A stretch of DNA of 64,000 bases, taken from positions 1-64,000 of the forward strand of contig JXTC01000379.1 of NCBI GenBank assembly GCA_002914845.1. The letters are read 5' to 3'. Each line of letters begins with the position of its first letter. Position 1 is the stretch's first letter. Below are positions 35,263 through 47,261 of this stretch, one piece after another. This stretch comes from Trema orientale (lineage: Eukaryota; Streptophyta; Magnoliopsida; Rosales; Cannabaceae). The position numbers were made by a program, and so were the translations under genes. The notes beneath the pieces are model-generated. The model searched no databases. It was not told the origin of the DNA and saw only the letters and a list, made by a program, of their open reading frames with translations.

Positions 35263-38200
35263 TCACGATGCAGCTGCAAAAAGCATCGAGAGTTTGTTGA
35301 ACAAGATTCGAAAACGTGAGGTCGTATGTGCATTTATAAACAAGTCAGCAATCTGCATAGTAGAAGAGACAAAAGGCAAAATGAGTGTGCCAATCTGATA
35401 GTGACGACGAACAAGATGACAATCAATCTCGATGTGTTTAGTCCGTGCATGGAAGACTGAATTATGTGTAATCTGAATAGCACTCTTATTGTCACAATAT
35501 AATGGCATAGGACGAGACAGAGAAACACCCATATCAGTAAGCAACCAACACAACTAAACTATCTCACAAGTGGTAGAGGCCATAGCACGATACTCCGCTT
35601 CTGTGGAAGATCTAGATACAATATCTTATTTTTTGCTCTTTCAAGAAATAAGAGAATCACCCAAAAAAACTTAAAATCCTATTGTAGACTTATGATCAGC
35701 AAGATCACTCGCCCAATCAGCATCAGAATACGCACGTAGTTCCAAGGAAGAAGTAGATGGAAGCAAAAGACATTGAAACTGAGTATTGCGAAGATACCTC
35801 AAAATGCGAAGAACAGCTGCCCAATGAACCGTAGTAGGAGAAGTAACAAATTGACTAACTATATGAATAGCATATGCAATATCTGGACGCGTGATAGTGA
35901 GGTAAACTAAGCTGCCAACAATAGTACGATATAAACTCGGATCTGGTAGAGGAGAACCATCAGAGAAAAAATACCGAGCATTTAATTCAAGGGGAGTATC
36001 AACAGTCTTATTATCAGTAACATGAGTATGCTCAAATATGTCAGCTATGTACTTAGACTGAGAAAGAAGATAACCTTTCGAAGAAGAAGCAACTTCAATA
36101 CCCAGAAAGTAACGCAAGGAACCCAAATCTCTCATTGCAAAACAACGAGCTAACTCTGACTTCAAGGCTGCAATCCCATTGACATCATCACCAGTAATAA
36201 TCATGTCATCAACATATAAAAAAAGTAAAATACGACCAGCTGAAGTACACTTGACAAATAAAGCTGAATCATGATAACTAGGAGAGAAGCCAAGGGAAGT
36301 AATCGCAGTAGAGAACTTTTCAAACCATGCTCGAGGTGCCTGTTTGAGACCATAAAGTGCTTTTCTAAGCTTGCAAACTTCACCAGGATTATGAGAAACA
36401 TCAGGAGGGGGAACCACATAGACTTCTTCTTAAAGATCACCATTTAAGAAGGCATTTTTCACATCCACTTGAGTGATATTCCACTGACAAACAGAGGCAA
36501 CTGCAATAAGGGTGCGAACTGTAGTTATTTTTGCAACAGGGGCAAAAGTCTCCTTATAGTCCATACCATATTCCTAAGAATATCTTTTAACAACTAATCG
36601 GGCTTTGTACCATTCAATAGATCCATCTGACTTGATTTTGGTCTTATAGACCCAATGAGAACCAATGGCTCGTTTACCAGGTGGTAAAGGTACCAAGTCC
36701 CAAGTATGTGTCTGATGCAATGCTGTAAGTTCCTCAGCCATAGCCTGCCGCCAATCAGGATCACAGACTGCCTCACTATAGGACAAAGGCTCAGAGAGAT
36801 AATGAATAGAGGCTAAAAATGAAATAAATGTACTACAATAACAAGAATAAACAAAATCTGGTAGTTGAGTTGACTTATGACGACGTTTAGGGTAGTGAGG
36901 GGGATCCACAGTCATAGAAGGTAGTTGGGCAACTATAGAGGAAGAGAGAGGAGCAGAGGTATCAGCAAAAGGAGAATCAGTATCATCATGATCTAATAGA
37001 GAAGAATGCAAATGTGAAGCAACAGTTGGAACATTTGTATCATCAGTGAATGGATCAATGTGAATAAGATCAGATTTTTTCATAGTATGAGGACTAGCAG
37101 GAATGGAAAAGAAAGGAATATCTTCAAGAAACATAACATGAAGAGAAACATATAATTTTTGTGTGACTAGATCAAAACAACGATATCCCTTTTGACCTGT
37201 ACCATAGCCTAAGAAGACACAAATTGCTGACTGAGAAGAGAGCTTAGTACGCTCAACATGAGGTCGAAGGACAAAACATGTAGAGCCAAAGACACGCAAT
37301 GAAGAGTAATCAGGAGCATAACCAAATAATTTTTCAAAAGGTGAGAAACCTGAATTGAGCAAAGTCGGAATCCTATTAATTAAATGAGCAGTAGTAAGGA
37401 TTGCTTCTCCCCAAAATTTACTAGGAACATAGGTAGACAACAAAAAGGAACGAGCAGTCTCAACTAAGTATCTATATTTTCTCTCAGCAACACTATGTTG
37501 TTCAGGAGTGTCTATACAAGATGTTTAGTGAATAGTTCTATCAGAAGCTAGTAGGTCAGAAAAGATATTAGAAGTGTACTCTCCCCCCAGATCACATCGA
37601 AAACATTTGATAACAGAAGAATGTTGAGTTTTAACTAAAGCGCGAAATATATTAAAAATAGCAAAGAAATCAGATCAGCGTTTCATAAGATATACCCAAC
37701 AGTAATGAGTGTAATCATCAATAAAAAAAATATAGTATCGTGACCCTCCCTTTGTAAACACAGGATAAGGTCCCCACCTATTAGAATGAACAAGATCAAA
37801 CATTTTTATTAAAAGGCAAAGCAGAAAATTTTGCTAATTTGCAACCACAATAATCTGAAATATCATGAATGTTCAAATTTCCTAATGCTCCTGTAGAAAC
37901 TAAAAATTTTAAACGAGATGCTGAAACATGACAAAGACGAGAATGCCACAAATAAAAACTAGAATAAGAAGGATTTAAACGAAATGATGACAAGTCAACT
38001 CTAATAGCTGCATCATTGGGTACTTTAAGCTGATCCAAAATATAGAGTCGCCCTTATCTATGGCTGATCCTAATCAGCTTCTGAGAATGCGGGTCCTGTA
38101 CATAACAAGCAGTCGATGAAAAGAAGACTAAATAGCCAGATTCACACAATTGACTAACGAAAAAACAAGACTCAAGGTAAGATTAGGAATATGGTAGACA

Positions 38201-39449
38201 TTAGGGAGACAAATGCAAGGTGTAACAACTGAACCAACGCCTGCTAATGGCATAAGAGTACCATCAGCAGTCACAATAGACACAGACGACTTATGAGACA
38301 AAGAAACAAATGACGATAAGTTAGGTGACATATGATGAGAAGCACCAGAATCTAAGACCCATATTGAGGTAGCCATACCTGCAGAACTAGATGACGATAA
38401 ACCTACATGAGAAGAGGCAGACATAACATATGGTTGAGTTGCATGAAATTTCTGAAATTGCTCAAGCATCATTGGAACTAGTGATTGAGCAGTTGCAGCA
38501 GTATTAGGCGGAGGTGGTCGATAGGTCCATTGCGGCATAGTATTTGGCACAGGTGGTCAGTAGGTCCATTGTGGTGATTATCCTTCAGGCCTCCATGATG
38601 GAGGAGGAGGCTATGGTAACAAAGGTGGTTATTGCTGCTGGGACTATTGCTTGGCTTTATTTAATAACTTAGGACACTGCGCCTTCCAATGACCCTTTTG
38701 TTTACAGAAACTACATTCATCAGGAGCAGTCCTTGCGTGCATTTTATTCTGATTAGAGAAAGGTGGCCGTTGAGGTGTTGCAAAGACAGAAAGATTGGGT
38801 GTTTGAACAACCCCTTTTTCTGCGTGAGACTTTAGTTGTATCTCCTCAGCTAATAATTCACTAACTACTGAATCAACAGAAGGAAGCAAATTGCGATGTA
38901 AAATTGTACCATGAAGCCCCTCAAAATCATCACGAAGGACCATCAGAAATTGAATCAATCGTTATTATTCTCTTCAGGCAATATAAGGAGCAAATGATCG
39001 TAATTCAATTGATTCTGTGAGAGCTAGTTGGTCCCATAGATCTGTCATAGCAGAATAAAACTCTTGAATACTCATATTCTTTTGTTGAAGAGATCGAATA
39101 TCAGACTCGAGTTGATATTGTTTGGCAAAGTTAGACTGTATGTATAGTCTTGCGAGATGGTCCTAAACCTCTTTAGCAGTATCATATTTCACCAACTGAG
39201 TGCCTATAGAGTGTACGATAGAATTATTGATCTATGTAATAATCTTCGAATTATCTACATCCAAATATCCAATAATTCTACAAATTTCGGATTCGACCTA
39301 TCCGTAGGCTTAACCAAGGTACCAACAACATAACCCCACATCTTTTTGCCTTCCAAGAAAATTTTTATCACATAACTCCAATACGAATAATTCTTTCCAT
39401 CTAATTGCACACTAATAGACTGAAGCGAATCATCTTTAGCACCAGCCAT
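35263..39449 (-). pseudogene. Copia gag-pol polyprotein, decayed
   Basis: One polyprotein gene on the minus strand. It starts at 39449 (MAGAKDDSLQSIS) with the Gag motif LDGKNYSYWSYV, then a CCHC knuckle CSFCKQKGHWKAQC near 38730, protease WVLDSGASHHMS near 38365, pre-integrase LWHSRLCHVSASRL near 37950, and an integrase C-terminal part with FLGYGTGQKGYRCF near 37210. RT has the YVDDM site at 36201-36220, and RNase H has AYSDADWASD near 35705 and CDNKSAIQITHN near 35480. It ends at 35263. At least three frame changes and about eight in-frame stops interrupt it, for example just before VVPPPDVSHNP near 36430. All domains are present, so it was once autonomous. Confidence 0.92.
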
Positions 39450-39668
39450 TGTGGAAACCTAGCAAAAGAAATTCCAAGCAGAAAACGAAAACGAAAAAAA
39501 TAGAATAAATATAGAGAAGAAATCAAACCAGATTTAATGGATGAATTCAAAAGAAGCCAAAAACAAAAAGACGATGCGAAAGCGATTATACGGACACCAT
39601 AAAACAATTTTATGCATCCGCGAAAGCTGTGAATGAGATTGAACTCTCTACAAATTCCATAAAGACCT

Positions 39669-39682
39669 ATCTCTTGATACCA
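39669..39682 (-). other. Primer-binding site of the 4.8-kb copia
   Basis: The minus strand reads TGGTATCAAGAGAT directly inside the 5' LTR, matching the initiator-Met tRNA 3' complement except for AAG in place of AG. Confidence 0.85.
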
Positions 39683-39858
39683 TAATAACTTTAAGAATTG
39701 AATTGGAGAAGAACAAATAAACTAGGGTATCTTATTGCATAGCACTATGAAAATATATCAGAAAAAAAGAGTTTATATAGACTAACAAACAGATAATAAA
39801 AAGACCAAAATACCCTCACTAAAGATAAATAATAAATAAAACTAAATATAATCTAACA
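39683..39858 (-). repeat. 5' LTR of the 4.8-kb copia
   Basis: 176-bp partner of the LTR at 35076. Its inner end reads TTATTA instead of TTATCA, a single C-to-T change that spoils the terminal CA. Confidence 0.92.
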
Positions 39859-41635
39859 GGCCATAGATAAGCGGTGCAAGGCCCTTTAATTCTACCTAAG
39901 GATCTACATGTAGGTGGCAAGATTCATGCAGAGCTTCCCCAGAAACTCCAGAGAGAAGTTGCGCCTGGTTGCGAAGTTCTATCCATAGGTAATTGAGTTT
40001 CTTGTTGCTGGAATATCCTTTTGTTCTTCATGAACATCTACCTATTATGTCGTACGACCTGCTGATTGTGGAGGATTGACCCATATGGCCTGTGAATCTG
40101 CGGCCCGTTGGTGATGCTGGTTTTTATCTAACATATCTTAGTGTTGGGCAGCCTGAGAACAATGATGGTCTTGTAGGCAACTATTTCTCGTGGACTCTTC
40201 TTAAATGTAACTTGGACAATTTTGAGGGAATCAGGGAAGAAGAATATGAACATTTTGTTTATGCTTAGTAAGTCACATATAGTTTTCATTGTGATGATTA
40301 AATTATATGTGTTGTCCAAATTTATATCTTGGTACAAAATTTCGTAAGTTGGAATTTCGTTGTTCACATAGAGGGTGTCCTGTTTGTAAGGATGTTACGT
40401 TTTATTTACACTGAGTAAATCAAATCTAGTTTTCATTGTGATGATTATATGCGTTGTCTAAATATTATCTTGGTATTGAATTTCATAAGTCGGAATTTCC
40501 TTATTCTCATAGAGGATATCTTGTTTGTAAGGAGGTTACATTTCACTTAAATAGAGTTTAATCACTTCTATCATCTAACACTAACGGATGATCATAATGA
40601 TTCATACTAACTAAAATAAGTAAGCATCTACATATAATAGAAAAGAGAATCTTACATAATCTACTACATGCTTAAGTTTTATATAACTATAATTTGGTTC
40701 TAATTTTATTATAGGAGTTCTATTTATGGTTGTGGAGAAGGGCACTATGAGGCTGTTGTTGCATGATTTTTCCTAAGGATTTACACACAGGTGACGTAGT
40801 TCATGTAGTGCTTCGTCAGAACCCCAAGAGGAGCGACACGAGGCTGCAGATTCCACCCAAGTATCTATATAGAGGTGGCAAGAATCAGGCGAAGAATTGT
40901 CAAAACCTCTGTAGAGCATCAGCACTTAGTAATGAAGGTATGCACAAGGGTGATGGGGTTTTCTGCATCCAAGGAACACGAGCCTTCTTGGAATATCCTA
41001 AGCATCCTCCTATTTTGTTTTGCAAGAGGATACGCGAGTTCCGAAGGATTCGTTCATCCTGCATGTGAATCTGCCACTTTTTGGTAATGTTTTCTATGAT
41101 CTAATATACATCTTGGTTTTGAGCTGCTCGAGCTCTATGATAGACTTATAAGTTACCGCTTCTTATGAATTCTTCTTAAGTATATTTTGGACAATTTTGA
41201 TCCTGCCATTGGTAGAATCAAAGGAAAAGAACAGATTAGCAGAGAAGAACAAAACCGTTATGTTTCTGCTATACTTTTCATTATGTTGATTAAATTATTT
41301 GTATAATCATAATATTATCTTAGTATTAAACCTCATACGTCAAAATCTGACTTTACTCACAGAGGGTGTCCAGTGTGTAAAAAGGTTTCTTTCATCTATA
41401 AGAGGTTTCATAATCACTTCAAATTTAACACCATTGAACGATCATGGGGATTCATAATTACTAAAAGATAGTAGCATGATCTACATCTAGCACTTGCGGA
41501 GGATCATCTATAACCTATTACATATTTTTTATTTTATATATAATCATAATTTGGTACTTATTCTAATAAATATTTGCCATTACTATGATTTTTTCAGGCT
41601 AGTATTTTTAAATTAGTATATTATCTCTTAGGATT
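39859..41635 (+). repeat. R array, end of unit 2, unit 3 and start of unit 4
   Basis: Continues with CATAGATAAGCGGTGCAAGG. It contains the second motif near 39920, the unit body with GAACAATGATGGTCTTGTAG near 40158, an extra local repeat (GTAAGTTGGAATTTC... near 40345 and again near 40488), the next motif pair at 40796 and about 40890, and the following unit start up to the TTTTTTATTTTATATATAATC area near 41530. Short frames such as those at 40763-41087 follow the repeat and are not conserved between units. Confidence 0.75.
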
Positions 41636-41805
41636 ATACTCAAAAAGTATTTATTATTTATGGATATTTATTGAATATAAATATTTAATAAAATTATATT
41701 TCATGCATAGTATTTGTGATAATATTTTGATTATTGGTACAATAGTAAATGTCATAAAGGTTCCATTATTTATTTATTATAAAAATATTTTAATAAAGTT
41801 ATTTA
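41636..41805 (+). repeat. Truncated copia LTR start
   Basis: TCTTAGGATTATACTCAAAA aligns with the start of the LTR at 42333 for about 170 bp (both contain GTGATAATATTTTGATTATT). It then jumps to RNase H coding sequence at about 41806. The first G of TG is changed. Confidence 0.8.
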
Positions 41806-42332
41806 CATATTCTGGAGAAGACCTTACTCCCATTGGGTACACAGATTCAAATTTTCAATCAGAACCTGACTTCAGAAAGTCAACTTCTGGTTCTGTCTTT
41901 ACTTTTGGTGGAGGAGCTATTATTTGGAGGAGTGTGAAGTAAATTTGTATTGTTGATTCTACTATAGAAGCTAAATATGTAGCTGCTTGGGTGGTTACAA
42001 AGGAAGCTGTTTAACTCCGGAAATTTTTAATGGATTTACAAGTGGTTTATGTTGTTAGTCAATCATTGACTCTATACTATAACAACAATCGAGCAGTTGC
42101 TAACTCTAAGGAACCTAGAAGCCGCAAAAGAGCGAAGCACATTAAGTGGTAGTATCATCTCATTCGAGATATATAATTGATCGAGGAGAAGTGAATGTGT
42201 GCAAGATTGCATCGAAAGATAACCTAGCTGATCCATTGACTAAAGTACTGCCTAGCAAGATCTTTGAAGGTCACCTTATTAGTTTACGGATGCAAAAGAT
42301 GTAACAAATTACTTTTTGTGCAAGTGGGAAAA
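41806..42332 (+). pseudogene. Copia RNase H fragment joined to an LTR
   Basis: Encodes YSGEDLTPIGYTDSNFQSE, then KSTSGSVFTFGGGAIIW (about 41880-41930), and after stops AVANSKEPRSRKRAKHIKW and a tail leading to the PPT-like CAAGTGGGAAAA before 42333. It is the C-terminal RNase H of a Tork/TAR-like copia. Everything from inside the 5' LTR to RNase H is deleted. Several in-frame stops. Confidence 0.85.
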
Positions 42333-43813
42333 TGTTAGGATTATGCCCAAAAAGTGATTATTATTTATAGATATTTAATAAAGTTATAATTCATGTATAA
42401 TATTTGTGATAATATTTTGATTATTGGTACAATAGTAAATATCATAAATGTTCCATGATTTATTTATTAAAGAAATATCAAATAAGTTTGTTCACAACTT
42501 ATAAGAGAAGCTGGACACTTCTCTTTGATTGTGTTGCAAGGCTTTATGTATTTATAGTGTGTCCTAATCTATATCAATGCGAAGATGTGCAAAACGTCTT
42601 GTGTGTAAATATTGAACATAGATGATGTGAAATATGTTCTTGTAATAAGTATCATTGACAAGAACATATTCTCACAAACTAGATGATTAACGTATGTCTT
42701 TCTTAATCCTGAAATTGGTGATAAACTCATGTTCATAATTTATATTATTTGACAAGTTAAAAGGTACGGATAAAGAAATTGATGTTCTAGACCCTAATAT
42801 TTTGGTAATGCATTATTATGGGTATTGGGAACATATGCTTATAGATATAAAATCCACAATTCTATTATATAGAGAAATGAATTGTCTTGAGGAGCTATAG
42901 GAGCTTAGATGATTTAAATCTTAGCTAAGTAATTAAGAAAATTAGATATTTTATTAATTGAAGATTTTCTGTAAGTCTGGTAATTCATTAGATATAGTCT
43001 TGTATCAAGGAATTGAAAAATGTAACTAGGGGGACAAAATGGTAATTTTACCTAACTCTAATTATCAGATTTATGTGGGGATACACATGCATATGCTAAT
43101 CATCTAATAGACATAATTTTGATTATAATATATTTTGTGATATTTATTTAATTCAAGAGTGCAGTTTGGACTTTTAGTGGAATAAGTCCATAATTAATAG
43201 TACAAGCCCACTTGTATTAAGAGTTAATTATACTAGGCCCTGTCTATTGGAGCTTGAATTAAATAAGTCCATTTGGGTCCCTAACCTATACTAACATCTT
43301 AGGCTACATGAGATCAATTGTGCTCAAATAATTTTCTAGGCAATTAAACAAAATGGAGAAAAGGACTAGAGAGTAAGGTGGCCGAAATTTCCCCTTAAGG
43401 GAGCAAAGTTCTACCGGCCTAAGGTCCTTAGGGCTGGCCGAAATTTCCCCTTAAGGGAGAAGTCTATATAAGATTCTTCCCCCCTTATTGTGTATTGATT
43501 CAGTTTTGACTAACACATTAATTTGGTAGCTACACAAAAAACCTGAGAGAAAAGTGAGAGAGAAATTTTTGGAGCCACCTTTGGAGGCTATTGGAGTTCT
43601 TGATCAAGATTGAGGTGCCTACTTACCTCTGTAGTTATAAGCTTGGTACATAAGAAAAAATACTCATTGGTTGAAGTACACAATCTCTTGCATGTATTTA
43701 GATCATAACAAAGATCCTAAAAGATTTTATGAAAAACTATAATCAAGAAAAAGAAATTTATTTTTCATGCATCCGCTCATCTTTGATTTTATCATGTTTT
43801 TTAATAACCAACA
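42333..43813 (+). repeat. Copia LTR shared by two element remnants
   Basis: 1,481 bp, TGTTAGGATTATGCCC...AATAACCAACA. It follows RNase H and a PPT as a 3' LTR should, but is followed at once by a PBS as a 5' LTR should be. U3 has a 24-bp block (GGCCGAAATTTCCCCTTAAG plus four bases) twice, at 43380 and 43436, just upstream of a TATA box at 43463. Confidence 0.88.
43463..43472 (+). promoter_or_regulatory. TATA box of the copia LTR
   Basis: TCTATATAAG, about 5 nt after the second duplicated CCCCTTAAGGGA block. Probable transcription start about 30 nt further on. Confidence 0.6.
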
Positions 43814-43814
43814 A

Positions 43815-43828
43815 TTGGTATCAGAGTC
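43815..43828 (+). other. Primer-binding site after the shared LTR
   Basis: TTGGTATCAGAGTC, the nearly unchanged initiator-Met PBS, one base after the LTR end. Confidence 0.88.
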
Positions 43829-46085
43829 ATAGTATTTGTTATGGTCTATTTACTGCAAATTCTTCTCTTTGGCTTATTCTTGATCATTCAGTTATTATTT
43901 GCAAGTTTATATTAGATGGGTTTGGTACTCTAGAGTTCTATGAATGGTTAATTAATTTTTATCTTATGATGATAAACGGATATCAATTTTTATTTTATGA
44001 ATGGTTTATAGATTTGTTGGTTTTATAAACCTTAGCTATGGTTATAAAAATTTATAGTGTAATCTTTTTGTTGGAAATGTAACAAGGAGGATGGTCAATC
44101 ATTACCATGTTTTCTTCTTTGATAATTTTTCTAGGATTTGTGTGTTTCCTATAATAGAAAATTGTAGCAATTTTCTTGGAAGAACAACAATGGTGGAAAA
44201 GCTTGGAAGGCCAACAATAGAGGAAGAAGATAAAGATAGAGACTCTAGTTTCTTATTTTTCTTTTTTGTAAATTTTTATTTTCTGTTTATTATTTTTTAT
44301 TTAAATTTATTTATTTTACAAATAAAAAAAAGGGGGTCGCGCCTAGGGTGGCGCAGCCTCGCCTCGGCATGTCGGGACGCGCCAGCGCTAACCACGAGGG
44401 CGGCATTGGCTGCCGCCTGTGGCCACTCGCCATGGGGGCGCCCCTTGGCACCCTCGTCCTCCTTTCTTTATTTTAAATTAATTTTTTTATTTTATTATTT
44501 AAATATTTTTTGGATAGTTATTGGATTTTAAATTATTTTTTCTTATTTTTAATTATCTAAAAGTAAGTTAATTTGAATAGAAAATTGGCCATTTTGAAAT
44601 TTTGGGTACAATTATTTCCTTCAAAATATTTGTTTCCTATATGAATTATCTAATAGTTAATTAATTTGTATGGAAATTGGTTATTTTAAAATTTTAGATA
44701 ATGTGATTATCTATGAATTAATTAAAAGATTTTATTAAATATTTTATTTATGTTAAATCTTTTGGATATTTAAAATTCAAAAGATATCTAGATTATTTAA
44801 TTCAAATTAATATCTTTTATGAAAATATATTGTTTTCAAATTTTGAATTAATCTAGATTTGTTTTTTAAATAAAGAAATATAATATTTTTCTAAATTTGT
44901 ATGTGTTGAATATTTATATTTATCACTAACAGATTTTGTAGGAAAAATATTGAAGATTACAGAGATTACGAAATTAGAAGATTTGAACATCAAAATCATC
45001 AATTTAATTCTAAATTTTGTAATTTAAGATTCCAGGGCAACTATGGCTATAAGATATATCATTTAATACTTTATTTATTTATTGTAATTATTATATGATT
45101 ATCCTTGCAAATCTATATTTATGATAACATGTCATATAAAATAAGGAATGCCACCCAGTTATTATCATAATGTCATACATATTAATTATGATTTAGAGTA
45201 TCTAATTAGATTTAGATAACTTGGTAAATCATAATAAATCTCACAATTAAATAAATAGATTCAGTGGGAGAAGGCTTACTGGATTAAGACCTACGGTTTA
45301 CATTGTAAATCCATTAGTTAGAATTCTATATATAATCACCCTTAGGAGACTATATAGAAATTATTTTCTAGATTGAGTTTCTTCAGATAAAACTCTAGAA
45401 GCTTATCATTTGTGATTACCCTTTGGAAACATTAATGAAAATATTTACTAGAGTTTAAACAATAGTCATATACTCAAGTTAGACTTATTAATATTTCCTC
45501 TTTAGAGTTTTATTAATAGGTTCTAATGACCAAATAAAATGATAGTTATTAATAATTAAATATGAGATATTTTGATGATTTTTAATAATTAGGAGGATCT
45601 TAATTTAATTAGAATTGGATAGGTCTTTCCCTTAGGAAGCATATTCTAATTCGGAGTTAGATTATCATGGAATAAAATGTAATATTTCTGGATAACTACA
45701 TCTATATTGCATTCATGCATCATGTAATATTTTATTCAAAAATATTATGTGGTATTTACTTATGCATGTTTTATTTTTTCCAGCACCATTTCTAAAATGC
45801 AACCTGAAAATTTTTTCGCTGATTAGAATGGAACTGAAAAATAGTTATTATCTGCTCCATGTCTACCTCCCCTTACCAAAGACTCTACTAAAGAAGAAAA
45901 GCTCCATTTTTTCAACACAGATGTTAGTTATTTTGGACATATTGAGGAAGGCTTTCTAAAACTAAAATCCAAAATAATTTGGAATCAAAATAGCATGGAT
46001 GATATCATCAATATGAAGAACAGAAAAGAATAATACTATGGATGAATTGCAAGATGATGGCTTTGATTGAGCAATTCTGAAAACC
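43829..46085 (+). other. Long noncoding leader of a copia remnant
   Basis: About 2.2 kb without a credible gene. It begins with AT-rich sequence, then a GC-rich island (44330-44462), then AT-rich sequence with ATTTAAATT-like words (44470-44900), then a block with CAGTGGGAGAAGGCTT near 45261 that is shared with the leader of the element at 54258-63526. Near 45780 TTTTTTCCAGCACC could be a splice acceptor or the start of the gag region, but no Gag protein can be read. The R array resumes near 46086. No right-hand LTR remains. Confidence 0.65.
44330..44462 (+). repeat. GC-rich island in the copia leader
   Basis: About 130 bp rich in CGCC and GGCG words (GCGCCTAGGGTGGCGCAGCC, GCCATGGGGGCGCCCC) in otherwise very AT-rich DNA. 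It sits about 510 bp after the PBS, as does the larger GC-rich block at 60895-61490. Confidence 0.7.
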
Positions 46086-46440
46086 CTAGAGCAACATTTA
46101 TGGACGTGGGGGAACAATGACGTGAAGTTGTGGCCGTGTAATTTTGCTTAAAGATCTGCACGTGGATGACGAGGATCAGGAAAAGCTTCTCCACAACACT
46201 ACAGAAGAGCAGCACCTACCGCAGAGGAGTGGCTCAATTCCACTTGATGATCCGCATATGGGTGGCAGGGTTCAGGTAGAGCTTAGCCAAAAAGCCCAAA
46301 AAAAAAAAAAAAAGCGGCTAGTTGTGTATCTCTGCCCACGTGTGATGAGCCTTTTTGCTGCTGGAGAACCCTCATGTTCTTCCTTGGCTTCCTGTTCCAG
46401 AGGATTCACCCATCACGTGTGTGAATTAACCCTGTGTTGG
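46086..46440 (+). repeat. R array, unit 4 (right part)
   Basis: Contains the motif pair at 46171 and 46266 (GTGGCAGGGTTCAGGTAGAG), an A-run at 46299-46313 and the end block CATCACGTGTGTGAATTAAC. Last recognisable R sequence in the window. Confidence 0.75.
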
Positions 46441-47261
46441 TCATATTGATTTAATCATGAGATTGGATGATTTGTGACATGTGCTATATGGCTTCTCTTG
46501 GTTATGGTTTAATATAAATATGATAATTAAAGGTTTTCAAATAGACACATAAACACATATATTTGGTTTGCAAAATGATTTTGAATATATGAAGATTTTC
46601 ATATCCTGTTTTATGTAATAATGGATATCGGATTTGGATTATGGTTTTGTGAATTATTTTGGAGCAACTAACTATGTATGTATTTTCTCAACTAAAAGGT
46701 TTTCTAAAATGGTAATTTAGTTTCCTATTTAGCTTTTGTGTTCACCTCCCTCCCCCACCCCCTCCCCCCCTCTTTTTTTCTCTCTGTCTCTCCTTTCAGA
46801 TGTTGTTTGATCGAGATAGATATCATTGTTGGCTAGTCAAGTTGCTTGGGCATATTTGTCGTCTCATTTGTTCCCTTGGGTTAGTGCTACCACTTTATCC
46901 TTTCCAATTTTTATGCTTAATAATTTAGCCAAATTTAGTATTATCACTAAGTAGATATACGAGGGTAATTTTTATTTTGATTCGGAACTTAGTATATAAA
47001 TAGATATTCTAAGTTCCTTAAGAACCTGATTTTAAAACTACAAAGTAAAAGGGTTATGACTTGATTTTAGTAGGCAATCCTTAAATATTTTTGGAAATAA
47101 CAATTGATCTTCGATTTTTTATGTCTTTTAATGGTTGAAGAACTTTAGATTTTTACCAACCAAATGATTATATGATTTAGATTTTCTAAAGCTATAATAA
47201 ATATGGATTCAAATTCTTAAGTTTGATAGAATGTTTTCTTAAAGGTCGAGGTTGTTACGCA
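46441..47261 (+). repeat. 3' part of a Tekay-type LTR, decayed
   Basis: Blocks CTAACTATGTATG, AAAAGGTTTTCTAAAATGG and TGTTCACCTCCC (46668-46750) parallel the LTR end at 5130-5230. It probably ends near 47261 (GTTGTTACGCA). C-runs near 46745-46770 are local. Confidence 0.55.

Larger units (their letters stand above)
35076..39858 (-). mobile_element. Complete 4.8-kb Ty1-copia element with short LTRs
   Basis: Minus-strand element with LTRs of 174 bp (35076-35249) and 176 bp (39683-39858), a PBS, gag-pol and a PPT. Flanks are GGTCA (35071-35075) and GGCCA (39859-39863), a target duplication with one change. The LTRs differ at about seven positions plus a short A-rich stretch. Small LTRs and compact size suggest the Ale/Retrofit type, not proven. 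It splits an R unit. Confidence 0.93.

Noticed and set aside
40763..41087. A small protein in R unit 3
   Set aside because: Equivalent positions in the other R units are interrupted and do not keep the frame.
44091..44531. A 146-residue frame across the GC island
   Set aside because: Mostly Phe/Leu/Ile from T-runs with a GC-derived middle, and it lies in a retrotransposon leader with no start context.
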